Source: Synergistaceae bacterium | GTDB taxonomy: Bacteria; Synergistota; Synergistia; Synergistales; Aminobacteriaceae | Assembly (NCBI GenBank): GCA_017540085.1 | Contig: JAFYBQ010000039.1 | Span: forward strand, 1 to 64,000 | Reading direction: 5' to 3' | DNA length: 64,000 nt | Part shown: one piece after another, positions 26,324 to 35,100 of the stretch | Position numbering within the stretch: position 1 is the first letter of the stretch | Layout: the number at the start of each line of letters is the position of its first letter | Notes under the pieces: model-generated | What the model was told of the DNA's origin: nothing | The model's input: the letters and a program-made list of their open reading frames with translations, nothing else | Databases searched by the model: none | Made by a program: the position numbers and the translations under genes

Positions 26324-28336
26324 CTACCAGACTGCGACTCTTTTCTCAGGAGCGAGATACATGTTATCCCCCTCGCCGATTCCGTATGTCCTGAAAAATT
26401 CCTCATACTGCTGTACGATTGCGTTCACGCGGATGTACGGCAGGGCGTGGACATCGGTCTTTATTCTCAGGTCTGACATTTCCCGCGTCTGAATCATCTT
26501 CCAGATTTTTGCGTACTGCCTGAAAAATTTATTGTAGCTGAAGCCCTCTATGCCCTCGGCGATTCCGAGCATGGCTTTCACCCCGGCCATGTCCGCAATT
26601 GTCTCACCCTGCACAAGCTCCCCGCTGTAATGTTCGCCGGAGTCGTCTACCCTGAATGTGTCAATGTACTTTATGAGCCTCTCAGCGCGTTTCTTGAAGT
26701 GTGCGCTGTCTTCCTCAGTCCACCATGACTCAACGTTGCCCGTTTTGCCGAACTGCGCCCCGTTCGTGTCGAATGCGTGGGAAATCTCATGCCCGATTAC
26801 CATACCGATGCCGCCGAGTTTCTGCTCGTAGGACATTTCCGGGCTGTAGAAATCCCCGCCCATTATCCCGGCGATTATGTTTATCGAGTTTTCTGACGGC
26901 TGATAGTAGGCGTTGACGACAACAACATCATTAATCCATAAATCATGGTCAACTTTCGTGTTTATTCGGTCATAAAAATATTTCTGTATCTTGTACTTTT
27001 TCAGGGCTTTTACTGCCTCATACAGTCCCATATCAGCGGAAATCTCATAGCCGGAGAAGTCTACCCATTTTTCCGGGTATGCTGAATTGAGCCTCATTGC
27101 GTCAAGTTTCTCGATGGCCTTTTTCCGTGTCGACTCTGAAAGCCAGTCTTCAGACTCAAGCATTGCGCGGTAATATTTCACTGTCCGGCGGATTATGTCT
27201 TCAACTTCTTTTTTTGCTGACTCAGGGACATATCGCCCGATGTATATCCGTGAGACTGACCCCGCTAAATTCCCGTGAACAAAGTCAACCGCCAAATCAA
27301 TATCCGGCTTGCTCTCAGAAATTCCGAGCCTCTCGCGTGATAATCTCTGATACTCCCTGTAAGCGGCCTCATCCGTGAGAGTGATATAGCCTGACACGAG
27401 ATTAGCCAGCAGGTACGCTTTCATGTCCTCAAGATTTGACTCCGTGTAAAGCTCATTGAGTGCCTTCAGCCATTCGGGTTCCTGAAGATTCATGAGGTCT
27501 GAGACTGCATTATGAGCCGCGAGAATGTCAGCAAACGGGAAAACTGGCGATTTCTGCCTAAGCTCGTCCATTGTGAGCGGGTTATACATTTTGTCGATTG
27601 CTGAAGGATCATATACTTCTTTCAGCGTCATTTCATGGGCGGCGATTTTCTCCTCGAACCTGTACGAACGCTCAAGAATATCCCGCGCAAATTCCTCCGT
27701 GTAGCCCAGTCTCCGCAGCATGTAGCGGACGATTCCGTCATGCATTTTCTTCACGCGGTCTCCGTTTGCGGTGCGCTTCCTGTATTCGGCTGAGTCTCCG
27801 AGTGAGAGTCCTGTTGCTGACAGTTCGAGGTTGTGAGACTCTGAGTCCTTGTTGTCGCGGCCGATCCCGAAATCGGCGAGCATTTCACCGCTGTACAACG
27901 TCTCTTCCTGCATGAAGTACGCGCTGAGTTCGTCAAGAGTCTTGATTGACGTTATCCGCCCGGCCTGCCTGTCTAGGTCTGCGAGTCCCTCGGCGTTCCG
28001 GGAGTCCCAGTCAAGCCAGAGGGCATAGAGCCTCCGCACTAAATCTGCGTCATGGCCGGAGATTGTTACGTCTGTCATCATGGCTTTTAGGCGTTCGTCT
28101 ATTGTGTCCTGAAGCTCGGTGAACGCTCCTGCGCGGGGGTAGCCGGGCTTGAGCGCGGTGTTCATGAGCCAGTCATGATTTATATTCGCGTAATAGTCAT
28201 CTTTGAGGGAAGGCGAATATTTAGCGTCCTTCATTGCGCCGATAACGTTGGAATTAAGCCAGGGCGTTTGTTTTGCGGCATGTGCTTGTGAGACAAGTCC
28301 TGCGGAAATGATGAGGGCAAGAAAAATTTTCAGCAT
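26324..28336 (-). CDS. pepO: Secreted M13 (neprilysin-type) metallopeptidase
   Basis: A 670-residue zinc peptidase of the M13 family with a signal peptide (residues 1-20, ending AHA). The catalytic motif GHEISHAFD gives zinc ligands His516 and His520. The third ligand Glu578 and Asp582 lie in GETIAD, and the substrate-binding NAYY is at 475-478. The length and motif spacing match complete family members, which cleave oligopeptides. Without an evident lipobox or membrane anchor it is probably periplasmic or secreted. AGGAGG precedes the ATG. It lies between a beta-propeller gene upstream and a kinase-like gene downstream, all on the minus strand. Confidence 0.93.
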   Translation of the reverse strand: MLKIFLALIISAGLVSQAHAAKQTPWLNSNVIGAMKDAKYSPSLKDDYYANINHDWLMNTALKPGYPRAGAFTELQDTIDERLKAMMTDVTISGHDADLVRRLYALWLDWDSRNAEGLADLDRQAGRITSIKTLDELSAYFMQEETLYSGEMLADFGIGRDNKDSESHNLELSATGLSLGDSAEYRKRTANGDRVKKMHDGIVRYMLRRLGYTEEFARDILERSYRFEEKIAAHEMTLKEVYDPSAIDKMYNPLTMDELRQKSPVFPFADILAAHNAVSDLMNLQEPEWLKALNELYTESNLEDMKAYLLANLVSGYITLTDEAAYREYQRLSRERLGISESKPDIDLAVDFVHGNLAGSVSRIYIGRYVPESAKKEVEDIIRRTVKYYRAMLESEDWLSESTRKKAIEKLDAMRLNSAYPEKWVDFSGYEISADMGLYEAVKALKKYKIQKYFYDRINTKVDHDLWINDVVVVNAYYQPSENSINIIAGIMGGDFYSPEMSYEQKLGGIGMVIGHEISHAFDTNGAQFGKTGNVESWWTEEDSAHFKKRAERLIKYIDTFRVDDSGEHYSGELVQGETIADMAGVKAMLGIAEGIEGFSYNKFFRQYAKIWKMIQTREMSDLRIKTDVHALPYIRVNAIVQQYEEFFRTYGIGEGDNMYLAPEKRVAVW

Positions 28337-28375
28337 GAATAAAACCTCCTTTGAGATTACAACATTGTAACAAAA

Positions 28376-28414
28376 AACAAAAAAAGACTCCCCCGCAGTG
28401 AAAACGGGAGAGCC
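28376..28414 (-). terminator. Intrinsic terminator after the beta-propeller gene
   Basis: On the minus strand CTCTCCCG and CGGGGGAG form a stem with one mismatch around a 9-base loop, followed by TCTTTTTTT. It separates the propeller operon from the M13 peptidase gene. Confidence 0.8.
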
Positions 28415-28429
28415 TCAGAAATTTACGGC

Positions 28430-29485
28430 CTACTGGAAAGCGTAAAGGGTACTTCCGCTGCCGAAATAAAACACTCCGTCCGAGAATGCCGGGGTTGCGC
28501 TGAGTCCTGTTGCGTCTGTGAGAGTCCCCGCCTGCCTTCCTGTGTTCAGGTCAAGAATGCATACTGACCCTGTTTCAGCTCCTGCGATGACTACGCCGTC
28601 TCCGATTACTGGCTTTGCCAAAATGCTGCCTGAGTTCGTGTTGAATCTCCACAAAGTGCGCCCAGTCTTTTCGTCAAGCGCGATTACAGCCCCGCTTCCT
28701 GTGCCTACAACAATTTTTCCCGCTGAAATTTCCGGCTGTGTCGTGATTGTGTCGTGAACGTTGACGTGCCAGAGGGGTTCAACGCCATTTATCTTGACGC
28801 AGTTCACAGAGCCGTCCCACGCGGAGAAGTAGACGTTCCCGCCGTTCACTGTGGGAGTGTTTACCGCACCGCCTGCGCCGCCTCCGTTGAGCCTCTTGCC
28901 TGTTTTCGCGTCAACCATGCTGAATGTGCCGTCATACTCTCCGACGAACACGATGCCGTCATGATACAGGGGAGCAGCCCTGACTCCCTGGTCGCTTGTG
29001 GCGTATGTCCATGCCGCTTTGCCGTCTTTTGTGCTGAATGCGTGAACCTTTCTGTCAGCCTTTGAGACGTAGACGAGTCCGCCGCCTGTTGAAGCTCCGT
29101 CAGAAAGTCCGTCATTCACATCACGGCCGTGAAGGTCTTTACCGCCCTCGCCGCCTGATGTCCATACAAGACCGCCTGCCGTAGCCTTGAACGCGAGAAG
29201 CTCACCGCTGCCCTGTGCGAATATAACCGTGTCGCCTGTTACAGCCGGAACACCGTAAATCGTGTTGTCGGCTTTGTACTCCCATGCGACTTGGCCGGAC
29301 TTTGCATTGACCGCAAAAATTTTCCCGGTCTCAGTCCCAAAGAAAACCGTCCCGCCTGATACGGTTATCCCGCTAGTTATTGGGCTGTCAAGCTGGAGCT
29401 TCCACATCTCGTGGCCGCTGAAGCCTAACGCTGACACGGCCATGACGAACACTAACGCTAATGACAATACAAAACTCTTACGCAA
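28430..29485 (-). CDS. Secreted PQQ-like beta-propeller protein
   Basis: A 351-residue exported protein with a signal peptide (residues 1-21, ending ALG) and about seven to eight repeats of the PQQ_2/BamB type. The repeats have the pattern VxxGxVxFGxxxGxxxAxDxxTGxxxWxY, for example FFGTETGKIFAVNAKSG. Such propellers act as protein-binding scaffolds, as BamB does in outer-membrane assembly; no lipobox Cys is visible, so it is not a BamB-type lipoprotein. There are no PQQ-dehydrogenase catalytic residues to suggest enzyme activity. The start is TTG at 29485 behind AGGAGG. It follows a 63-residue gene by 13 bp. Confidence 0.82.
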   Translation of the reverse strand: MRKSFVLSLALVFVMAVSALGFSGHEMWKLQLDSPITSGITVSGGTVFFGTETGKIFAVNAKSGQVAWEYKADNTIYGVPAVTGDTVIFAQGSGELLAFKATAGGLVWTSGGEGGKDLHGRDVNDGLSDGASTGGGLVYVSKADRKVHAFSTKDGKAAWTYATSDQGVRAAPLYHDGIVFVGEYDGTFSMVDAKTGKRLNGGGAGGAVNTPTVNGGNVYFSAWDGSVNCVKINGVEPLWHVNVHDTITTQPEISAGKIVVGTGSGAVIALDEKTGRTLWRFNTNSGSILAKPVIGDGVVIAGAETGSVCILDLNTGRQAGTLTDATGLSATPAFSDGVFYFGSGSTLYAFQ

Positions 29486-29498
29486 TTATTTATACCTC

Positions 29499-29690
29499 CT
29501 ATACATATTGCTCAACCTGATCATGAACCACAACTAAATTGTTGAAGTCCTCGATTCTTGGTTGCTGCACTAATACTGACTCCTGAACGTGTACATACTG
29601 CGTCTCAACTCTCCGCACAATCGGCCCGCGCTCGATTCTCGTGGGATTTCCGGCGGTGTTTGTGATTATGTTCGTCTGTACCACACGCAT
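29499..29690 (-). CDS. Small hypothetical protein upstream of the beta-propeller gene
   Basis: A 63-residue protein I do not recognise. It is rich in Val, Gln and Asn, has no signal peptide or membrane helix, and reads as alternating hydrophobic beta-like strands (YVHVQESVLVQQ, NLVVVHDQVEQYV). A strong GGAGGAATAAT ribosome site precedes the ATG, and the propeller gene starts 13 bp after the stop, so the two form an operon. Function is unknown; the linkage suggests a shared pathway. Confidence 0.6.
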   Translation of the reverse strand: MRVVQTNIITNTAGNPTRIERGPIVRRVETQYVHVQESVLVQQPRIEDFNNLVVVHDQVEQYV

Positions 29691-29715
29691 TATTATTCCT
29701 CCTTTGCCTGCTGAT

Positions 29716-29745
29716 ATTGTAATTGTACACTAAATCCCCGCGCAA
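29716..29745 (-). promoter_or_regulatory. Probable promoter for the 63-residue / propeller operon
   Basis: On the minus strand TTGCGC (29745-29740) and TACAAT (29721-29716) are 18 bases apart, about 25 bases before the ATG. A second TACAAT overlaps the spacer. The same TTGCGC hexamer is used in the infC promoter. Confidence 0.4.
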
Positions 29746-29776
29746 GTGATAATATTTTCCCGGAGGCGATTTATGA

Positions 29777-30856
29777 TTGGCGGTCTCACTGTATGTACAT
29801 GTTCCGTTCTGTGAGAGGAAGTGCGGCTACTGCTCATTCTACAGCATGGCCGGAGGAAGGGAGCTTATTCCCGCGTGGCTTGAGGCTCTGAAACGCGAGG
29901 CAGAGTCATATTCCCGGGACGGGAAAATTCCGCTGTCGACTCTCTACATCGGCGGAGGGACTCCAACGTTCCTGACTGTAACGGAATGGGATACTCTGAT
30001 GACGATAATCCGCGCTAATTTCAGCACGTCAGCAATCACAGAAGCCACTACAGAAGCGAACCCCGCAAGCCTGACTCCTGAGCATGTATCATTCTTCAGG
30101 GACAATAATTTTACCCGCATTAGCTTGGGAGTGCAGAGCATGAATGACTCTGAGCTTCTGACTTTGGGACGCTTGCACGATTCCCGGTCAGCAGAAAAAG
30201 CAATGTCCCTCGTGAAATCTTCCGGGCTGAATCTCAGCTGTGATTTGATTTTCGCCATACCAGGCCAGACTCTAAGGTCATGGGATTATTCGTTACGGCG
30301 CGTGATGGAATATGCGTGTCATATTTCGTGCTATCAGCTTACGTTAGAGCCTGGAGTCCCGATGTGGGAGAAATTCGGCGGGGATGACCTGAACGGGGCG
30401 GGCTACAAGTTTTACCGTTACGCGCAGTACATGCTTCCGCGTCATAATTTCGGGCAGTATGAGATCTCTAATTTCGCGCTTCCCGGCCATGAATGCCGGC
30501 ACAATTTAGCGTACTGGAATCATTCGGACGTTATAGCAATTGGGCCGTCTGCTGTGAGCTATGTTGACGGGGTAAGGTGCGCGAATCCGTCCGAGCTTGG
30601 GAAATATATTGCGGGCGTTAAGGGTGAACGGGAAAAATTATCGCCGAGGGATTCGGAGCTTGAGCTTGTGATTCTGTCTTTGCGGACGAAATTCGGAGTC
30701 CCGCGTAAAAATCTCCTGCCTGAAATCGAACGCGCAATATCTGAAATGCCCGCGGATCTTTTTGTGTTCACGCCTGAGAGAATCGCACTGTCTCCGCGGG
30801 GAATGAGGCTGGGAAATTATATATGGTCTGAAATTATGCTTTGTGCTGAAGTTTAG
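29777..30856 (+). CDS. hemW: HemW-type radical SAM protein
   Basis: A 359-residue radical SAM protein of the HemW group (formerly taken for oxygen-independent coproporphyrinogen oxidase), a heme chaperone. The cluster motif CERKCGYCSF gives Cys12, Cys16 and Cys19, preceded by LYVHVPF. TLYIGGGTPTFL, EANPASLT, RISLGVQS and CDLIFAIPGQT follow in the usual order, and QYEISNFALPGHECRHNLAYW is the HemW-typical C-terminal block. The start is TTG 29777, 10 bases after GGAGG; an ATG at 29773 is out of frame. Its 3' end overlaps the convergent coiled-coil gene by 23 bp. Confidence 0.92.
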   Translation: MAVSLYVHVPFCERKCGYCSFYSMAGGRELIPAWLEALKREAESYSRDGKIPLSTLYIGGGTPTFLTVTEWDTLMTIIRANFSTSAITEATTEANPASLTPEHVSFFRDNNFTRISLGVQSMNDSELLTLGRLHDSRSAEKAMSLVKSSGLNLSCDLIFAIPGQTLRSWDYSLRRVMEYACHISCYQLTLEPGVPMWEKFGGDDLNGAGYKFYRYAQYMLPRHNFGQYEISNFALPGHECRHNLAYWNHSDVIAIGPSAVSYVDGVRCANPSELGKYIAGVKGEREKLSPRDSELELVILSLRTKFGVPRKNLLPEIERAISEMPADLFVFTPERIALSPRGMRLGNYIWSEIMLCAEV

Positions 30857-31412
30857 CCTCGGATATGGCTTCAGCTATGAGGCTCTTTACGTCATCAAGA
30901 GTTACAGCGGGAGTCCGCGCTTCCTTGGCGAAATCCCAGAATTTGTTGATGAATGGCACAGCAATCATCGCCCCTAAAAGCACAAGTACCCAGTAAACAA
31001 AATTATTAGTGTCATCAATACGCTTATGCATCCCGCTAAAGCCGTCATCCATTCGCTTGTCCATCACGCCCATACGTTTCTCCACACCGTCAATACGAGC
31101 GTCAAGACGTTTTTCCACACTGTCAATTTTCTTGTCCACGCCGTCAATACGTTCTGACAATGTTTTTTCTACACCGTCAATTCGAGCTGACAATGATTTT
31201 TCCACGCCGTTAATACGTTCTGACAATGATTTTCCCACACCGTCAATACGCTCTGACAATGAGTCAATCTTGCCCTCAAGCCTCATGAAAAGCATCTCCA
31301 TTTTCGCGTCAAAAACATCCTGCCTCACATACGCTCCCATATCCTGAGACACCGCAAACGATTCCGAACATACAGCAATCACCATCAATGCCGCAAGAAA
31401 TATTTTCCTCAT
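30834..31412 (-). CDS. Exported hendecad coiled-coil membrane protein
   Basis: A 192-residue protein with a signal peptide (residues 1-20, ending SFA), a long coiled coil at about 45-125, and one membrane helix at about 135-158. The coil is built from near-perfect 11-residue repeats of the type SLSERIDGVEK, seen six to eight times. That periodicity suggests a right-handed (hendecad) coil. The tail is short, charged and probably cytoplasmic. GGAGGGAGG precedes the ATG. Similar repeat proteins occur as surface or trimeric coil proteins, but I do not recognise a named family. It overlaps the hemW 3' end by 23 bp in the convergent direction. Confidence 0.7.
   Translation of the reverse strand: MRKIFLAALMVIAVCSESFAVSQDMGAYVRQDVFDAKMEMLFMRLEGKIDSLSERIDGVGKSLSERINGVEKSLSARIDGVEKTLSERIDGVDKKIDSVEKRLDARIDGVEKRMGVMDKRMDDGFSGMHKRIDDTNNFVYWVLVLLGAMIAVPFINKFWDFAKEARTPAVTLDDVKSLIAEAISEAKLQHKA
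31081..31268 (-). repeat. 33 bp coding tandem repeats
   Basis: The hendecad coil is encoded by 33 bp units with recurring CGTCAATACG and TCTGACAATG segments on the plus strand. Units are close enough in sequence for copy-number change by slippage or recombination. Confidence 0.8.
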
Positions 31413-31474
31413 CGCAATAAACCTCCCTCCGTGATTTTATGTCTCTATTCTCCGATAATGTGATAGAATATTCA

Positions 31475-31570
31475 AGCCCGGCTCAATGCGGCGGAAACCT
31501 GCGAACCGTGTCAGGCCCGGAAGGGAGCAGCACTAAGCGGAATTTTCCGGGTGCCATTGAATACCGGGTA
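31475..31570 (+). ncRNA. ffs: Signal recognition particle RNA (4.5S type)
   Basis: The universally conserved SRP core appears on the plus strand as GTCAGGCCCGG and AAGGGAGCAGC (31510-31531), the binding site for Ffh. Outer helices are visible: CCCGG near 31477 with CCGGG near 31564, and TCAATG (31483-31488) with CATTGA (31555-31560). The size fits the short bacterial SRP RNA without an Alu domain. TGATAGAAT at 31461-31469 is a plausible extended -10. The ends are approximate. It converges with the permease gene on the minus strand. Confidence 0.92.
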
Positions 31571-31573
31571 TAA

Positions 31574-33034
31574 TTATTCCCCGGAATCTTCTTCATTCGG
31601 CAGGTAATTTTTGGCGGTTAAGCCCCCCCCCCCCCCCCATATACGCCGGATTACGTAAAACAAAGTCCCTATTACTCCCCATAAGAACAGCAGAGTATAT
31701 GACTCGTAGCTCAGTGAGTCGAGAAGTATAACAGCCATAGCCAGCGAGAATATTACGCCGAGTACCCCGAAAATCATAATGTCTCTGCGTTTTTCCCGCC
31801 ACGCATATTTTGCCGCCGCAAGTGAAGTGTACGCAAAGCCTATTGACGCTCCTATAGAGGCCATGTCGAACACCCAGCCCATTACCGCCCGCCCGAAAAG
31901 GCATGTTACCCCGGCGACTCCGGCGCAGAAGAGTCCCGCGTGGGAGGGGACTCCGTTCCTGTTGAGGTAGCCGAACCATTCGGGGATCATTCCGTCCCTG
32001 GCCATCGAGTAAAGCACTCGGCTTGTAGCTGTGTAGAATCCTATAATCCCCGTCAGCATCGCCGCAAGAACTGAGGCCGTAATCACCGCGAGTCCCGTCT
32101 TGCCCATCACTATATTAGCCGCGTTGAGGGTAGCGATTCCCGCCGTGCCTGACTGATTCGGGAGGTCTGCAATGTACGCAGGCCATGAATGATGATACAC
32201 ATACGGAACGACAGAACACGCCAGCAATGTCAGTGCCAAGTACACGAAAAGCCCGCATATTATGCTTGTGTCCATGACTACTTTCACTTTGTCCGGCGAG
32301 AATTTCGACTCCTCCATCAATTGCGGCACAGTGTCAAACCCTATGAACGACTGCGGGCCGGTTATGGCAACTGCTACAATCTGCGCGATTATCCCTTTCG
32401 TGAAGTCCTGCGTTACCGGGCGGAACATCGGGTGAATGTTGGCGGCTGAAACATTCGGACTCACGAACGCCGCCCCGATTATTACGAGTATCCCGCCGAG
32501 AAGAATCATGACAAGGTATGTCTGCAATTTCCCGGTGAATATTACGCCCATGAAGCTCACTAGCATTAACACGGCCATGACTCCGAGCGCAAGCAGCATT
32601 TCACCGAACCAGACATCATAGCCCGATACAGTGTAGTGAAATCCGAACTTGAACGCGTCGCCGAATACCGCCCGCATAATCATATTGAGGGCAGTAGCGT
32701 TTAGGGGGATGACGGACAAATACGACAGCGACAGAAACCACGCGCAAATAAATCCGTGTGTCTCGCCGAATGATGTCTTGGCGTAAATGAACTCGCCCCC
32801 GGTCAGCGGGAATTTCTTTATCATGTAGCTGTAGTTGTACGAGATTATGAGCATGACGAACGCGGCAATCTCCATCGCAATAAGAGTCCCAAGAGGGCCG
32901 GCGCTGGGAAGGAACACCGTACCCGGCATTACATACGCGCTCCAGCCTATGACGCAGCCGAACGCCAGCGACCATACATTGAGGGGAGTTAGCTCGCGCT
33001 TGAGATGCCTGTCCGTGTCAATCATGAATAGCAT
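31574..33034 (-). CDS. APC-family amino acid permease
   Basis: A 486-residue integral membrane transporter with about 12 hydrophobic helices. The N-terminal segment LTPLNVWSLAFGCVIGWSAYVMPGT is the helix 1 substrate-site region of APC-superfamily permeases, and FPLTGGEFIYAKTSFG follows helix 2. It probably takes up amino acids or polyamines by cation coupling; the substrate cannot be read from sequence. The C-terminal tail after the last helix contains five consecutive Gly encoded by 16 consecutive G residues, so slippage would change only the last 20 or so residues. It shares a divergent promoter region with the hybrid kinase gene. Confidence 0.88.
   Translation of the reverse strand: MLFMIDTDRHLKRELTPLNVWSLAFGCVIGWSAYVMPGTVFLPSAGPLGTLIAMEIAAFVMLIISYNYSYMIKKFPLTGGEFIYAKTSFGETHGFICAWFLSLSYLSVIPLNATALNMIMRAVFGDAFKFGFHYTVSGYDVWFGEMLLALGVMAVLMLVSFMGVIFTGKLQTYLVMILLGGILVIIGAAFVSPNVSAANIHPMFRPVTQDFTKGIIAQIVAVAITGPQSFIGFDTVPQLMEESKFSPDKVKVVMDTSIICGLFVYLALTLLACSVVPYVYHHSWPAYIADLPNQSGTAGIATLNAANIVMGKTGLAVITASVLAAMLTGIIGFYTATSRVLYSMARDGMIPEWFGYLNRNGVPSHAGLFCAGVAGVTCLFGRAVMGWVFDMASIGASIGFAYTSLAAAKYAWREKRRDIMIFGVLGVIFSLAMAVILLDSLSYESYTLLFLWGVIGTLFYVIRRIWGGGGGLTAKNYLPNEEDSGE
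31623..31638. repeat. 16-base homopolymer (poly-C on plus strand)
   Basis: Sixteen consecutive C bases lie inside the 3' end of the permease gene, where they encode Gly5 on the minus strand. Runs of this length are prone to slipped-strand mispairing and to sequencing error. Confidence 0.95.
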
Positions 33035-33070
33035 TGTCGTGTCTGTCCTTTATTGGGATATGGTGAGGGC

Positions 33071-33098
33071 ATTATATCACGCGCAAAGGTGCTATACT
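33071..33098. promoter_or_regulatory. Divergent promoter pair, permease and hybrid kinase
   Basis: On the plus strand TGCTATACT (TATACT at 33093-33098) is an extended -10 for the kinase. On the minus strand TGATATAAT (TATAAT at 33076-33071) is an extended -10 for the permease. Good -35 boxes are not evident for either, as is usual for extended -10 promoters. Confidence 0.5.
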
Positions 33099-33138
33099 CA
33101 GTCTATCATTCACACAAAAAGGGGCTTTGCTTTCTGTC

Positions 33139-34995
33139 ATGACGGCAATACATAATATCAGAGAGGCATTTCTTGAGATTACAATGCTTCCGTTCCTGTT
33201 CGTATTCTCTGCTTTCCTGGGCGGACGGCTTGCGACTAAATCAGAGATTAATCGGCGTTTTCTCTTCCTAGTTGCGTCAACATTAACGGCGGCGTGCTTT
33301 GAGGTTCTCACGGAGATTTTCACCGACATAAAAACCGTAACGGTATGGCGCAAATTATTCTACGCTACAATCAACGTCAACGGCTACTGCTTAATGTGCT
33401 ACGTTGCGGCATACACGCGCAAAATCAGCAGGAGATTCGCGGAGATACATTTCTTCTTCCTGGCTTTGAGCGTGATTATTCCGTTCATGTTCCGTTACAG
33501 CGGGGACATTTCTATGATATTCTCGCCGGGAGTCGGGGTTCTTTTCGTGCTTGAAGGATTCGTGTTACAGCTCGCGTATCAGGAGTATTACGGCAACGGA
33601 CAATTTATCGTAATGAATGTGCTGTTCGTGCTGCTGATTGACTCGTTCGTCATGCAGTACCTTTTCCGGCAGAATATGCCCCTCGTTTACACTGTCGCAA
33701 CTATCATGCTTGTGTTCACGTTCTTTTACCTTGAAGCACCCACGTACAGGCAGCTATTATCAGCTCAGAACGAAATAGAAGAAGCCCGCCTCATGGCTGA
33801 GGACTCAATGAGGAAAGCCGGAGCCGCCAACAAAGCAAAAAGCAACTTCCTCGCAAGCACGTCGCACGAAATCCGCACACCAATGAACGCAATACTCGGT
33901 ATCAATGAGATGATTCACGCGGAGGCAAAAGACTGGGAGACGCAGAAAGCCTCACAGGACATCAAGAACGCGGGCGAGCATTTATTGAACATCGTCAACA
34001 ATATTCTTGACATCTCAAAGATTGAGGCCGGGAAAATGGAGCTTTACGAGTCAGATTATCACCTTTGGGAGATTCTCAAAGACTGCGAGGGATATATCAC
34101 AGGTCTGATCGGAAAGAACCCCGCAATAAAATTCATACTCAGCGCAGATCCTTCAATGCCCGAACATCTGCACGGGGACGCATTGAGGCTAAAGCAGGTG
34201 CTGACAAACTTACTCAGCAATTCCGCGAAATATACCCTCAAAGGAAGCATAGCCCTTAACGTTTCGTGCGAATCAGTCAGCGATAATAATTCCGCCGTAA
34301 TCCTGAAATTTGTCGTTGAGGACACCGGAATAGGAATGCGGGAGAGTGAGAGCGCAAATATCTTTGAGCCTTTCGAGCGGGCGAATATCATCGAAACGAG
34401 GCACATACCCGGTGCGGGACTCGGCCTTGCGTTAGTCAAGAACATCATTAACATCATGAGCGGGCGTATAGACCTTGAGAGCGAATACGGCAAGGGAACC
34501 CGCGTAACGTTCGAGATACCGCAGAGAATAGTACGGGGGGACAACATCACGATTCAGGAGTATGAAGACTACATGCAGAACGCTGCCAATGTAGAGACAG
34601 CCGCGGAGGATGACGGGCCGTCAGTGTGGCCGGGGGCGAAAATTCTTGTGGTTGACGATACCCCGGTGAATCTTGTTGTCGCAAAAGGAATGCTGAAAGA
34701 GTCAATGGCTGACATTGATACGGCTGAGTCCGGCGAGGAGGCTTTACAGAAAATAAAGGCCGGGCATTATGATATTGTCTTCCTAGATCACAAAATGCCG
34801 GGGATGGACGGAGTAGAGACTCTCGGCCATGCGAAAAAATACGCCCCTGATACCGCGTTCATTGCCCTTACAGCGAACGCCGGGGGAAACGCCCGGGCGG
34901 AATATATCGGGATGGGCTTCGATGACTACCTGCCCAAACCGTTCAAGAGCCTCGAAATGATGAAGCTATTGCGTCAGTTCCTCAACAAAAAATAG
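33139..34995 (+). CDS. Membrane hybrid sensor histidine kinase
   Basis: A 618-residue hybrid kinase. About seven hydrophobic helices occupy residues 10-200 with no recognisable periplasmic sensor domain, resembling a 7TM-type input. A short coil (EIEEARLMAEDSMRKAG) leads to the HisKA domain with phospho-accepting His243 in STSHEIRTPMNAI. The ATPase domain follows, with QVLTNLLSNSAKYT, DTGIGM and GAGLGLALVKN. A C-terminal receiver domain has DD near KILVVDDTP, the phospho-acceptor Asp in FLDHKMPGMDG and the conserved Lys in LPKPF. No separate response regulator is adjacent. The start is uncertain: ATG 33139 is used here; a TTG at 33127 sits too close to the GGGG. Confidence 0.9.
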   Translation: MTAIHNIREAFLEITMLPFLFVFSAFLGGRLATKSEINRRFLFLVASTLTAACFEVLTEIFTDIKTVTVWRKLFYATINVNGYCLMCYVAAYTRKISRRFAEIHFFFLALSVIIPFMFRYSGDISMIFSPGVGVLFVLEGFVLQLAYQEYYGNGQFIVMNVLFVLLIDSFVMQYLFRQNMPLVYTVATIMLVFTFFYLEAPTYRQLLSAQNEIEEARLMAEDSMRKAGAANKAKSNFLASTSHEIRTPMNAILGINEMIHAEAKDWETQKASQDIKNAGEHLLNIVNNILDISKIEAGKMELYESDYHLWEILKDCEGYITGLIGKNPAIKFILSADPSMPEHLHGDALRLKQVLTNLLSNSAKYTLKGSIALNVSCESVSDNNSAVILKFVVEDTGIGMRESESANIFEPFERANIIETRHIPGAGLGLALVKNIINIMSGRIDLESEYGKGTRVTFEIPQRIVRGDNITIQEYEDYMQNAANVETAAEDDGPSVWPGAKILVVDDTPVNLVVAKGMLKESMADIDTAESGEEALQKIKAGHYDIVFLDHKMPGMDGVETLGHAKKYAPDTAFIALTANAGGNARAEYIGMGFDDYLPKPFKSLEMMKLLRQFLNKK

Positions 34996-35027
34996 CGGAC
35001 AGGCTACAGAAATCAGGACAAAGAAAA

Positions 35028-35072
35028 ACGGGGGCAAAGTCAATCCGGCTGACTCGCTCCCGTCAATTTTTC
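35028..35072 (+). terminator. Intrinsic terminator after the hybrid kinase
   Basis: ACGGGGGC pairs with GCTCCCGT, with an inner AGTCA/TGACT helix, followed by CAATTTTTC. It lies 33 bp after the kinase stop and can also serve the convergent PH-domain gene. Confidence 0.75.
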
Positions 35073-35100
35073 TGCGTGTAATGTGTGCGGTGAATGAGGG

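Noticed and set aside
31593-31979. Alternative-frame open reading frame across the homopolymer in the permease gene
   Set aside because: It lies within the permease coding region in a different frame, and its sequence is not protein-like; the permease frame is intact with 16 bases in the run.
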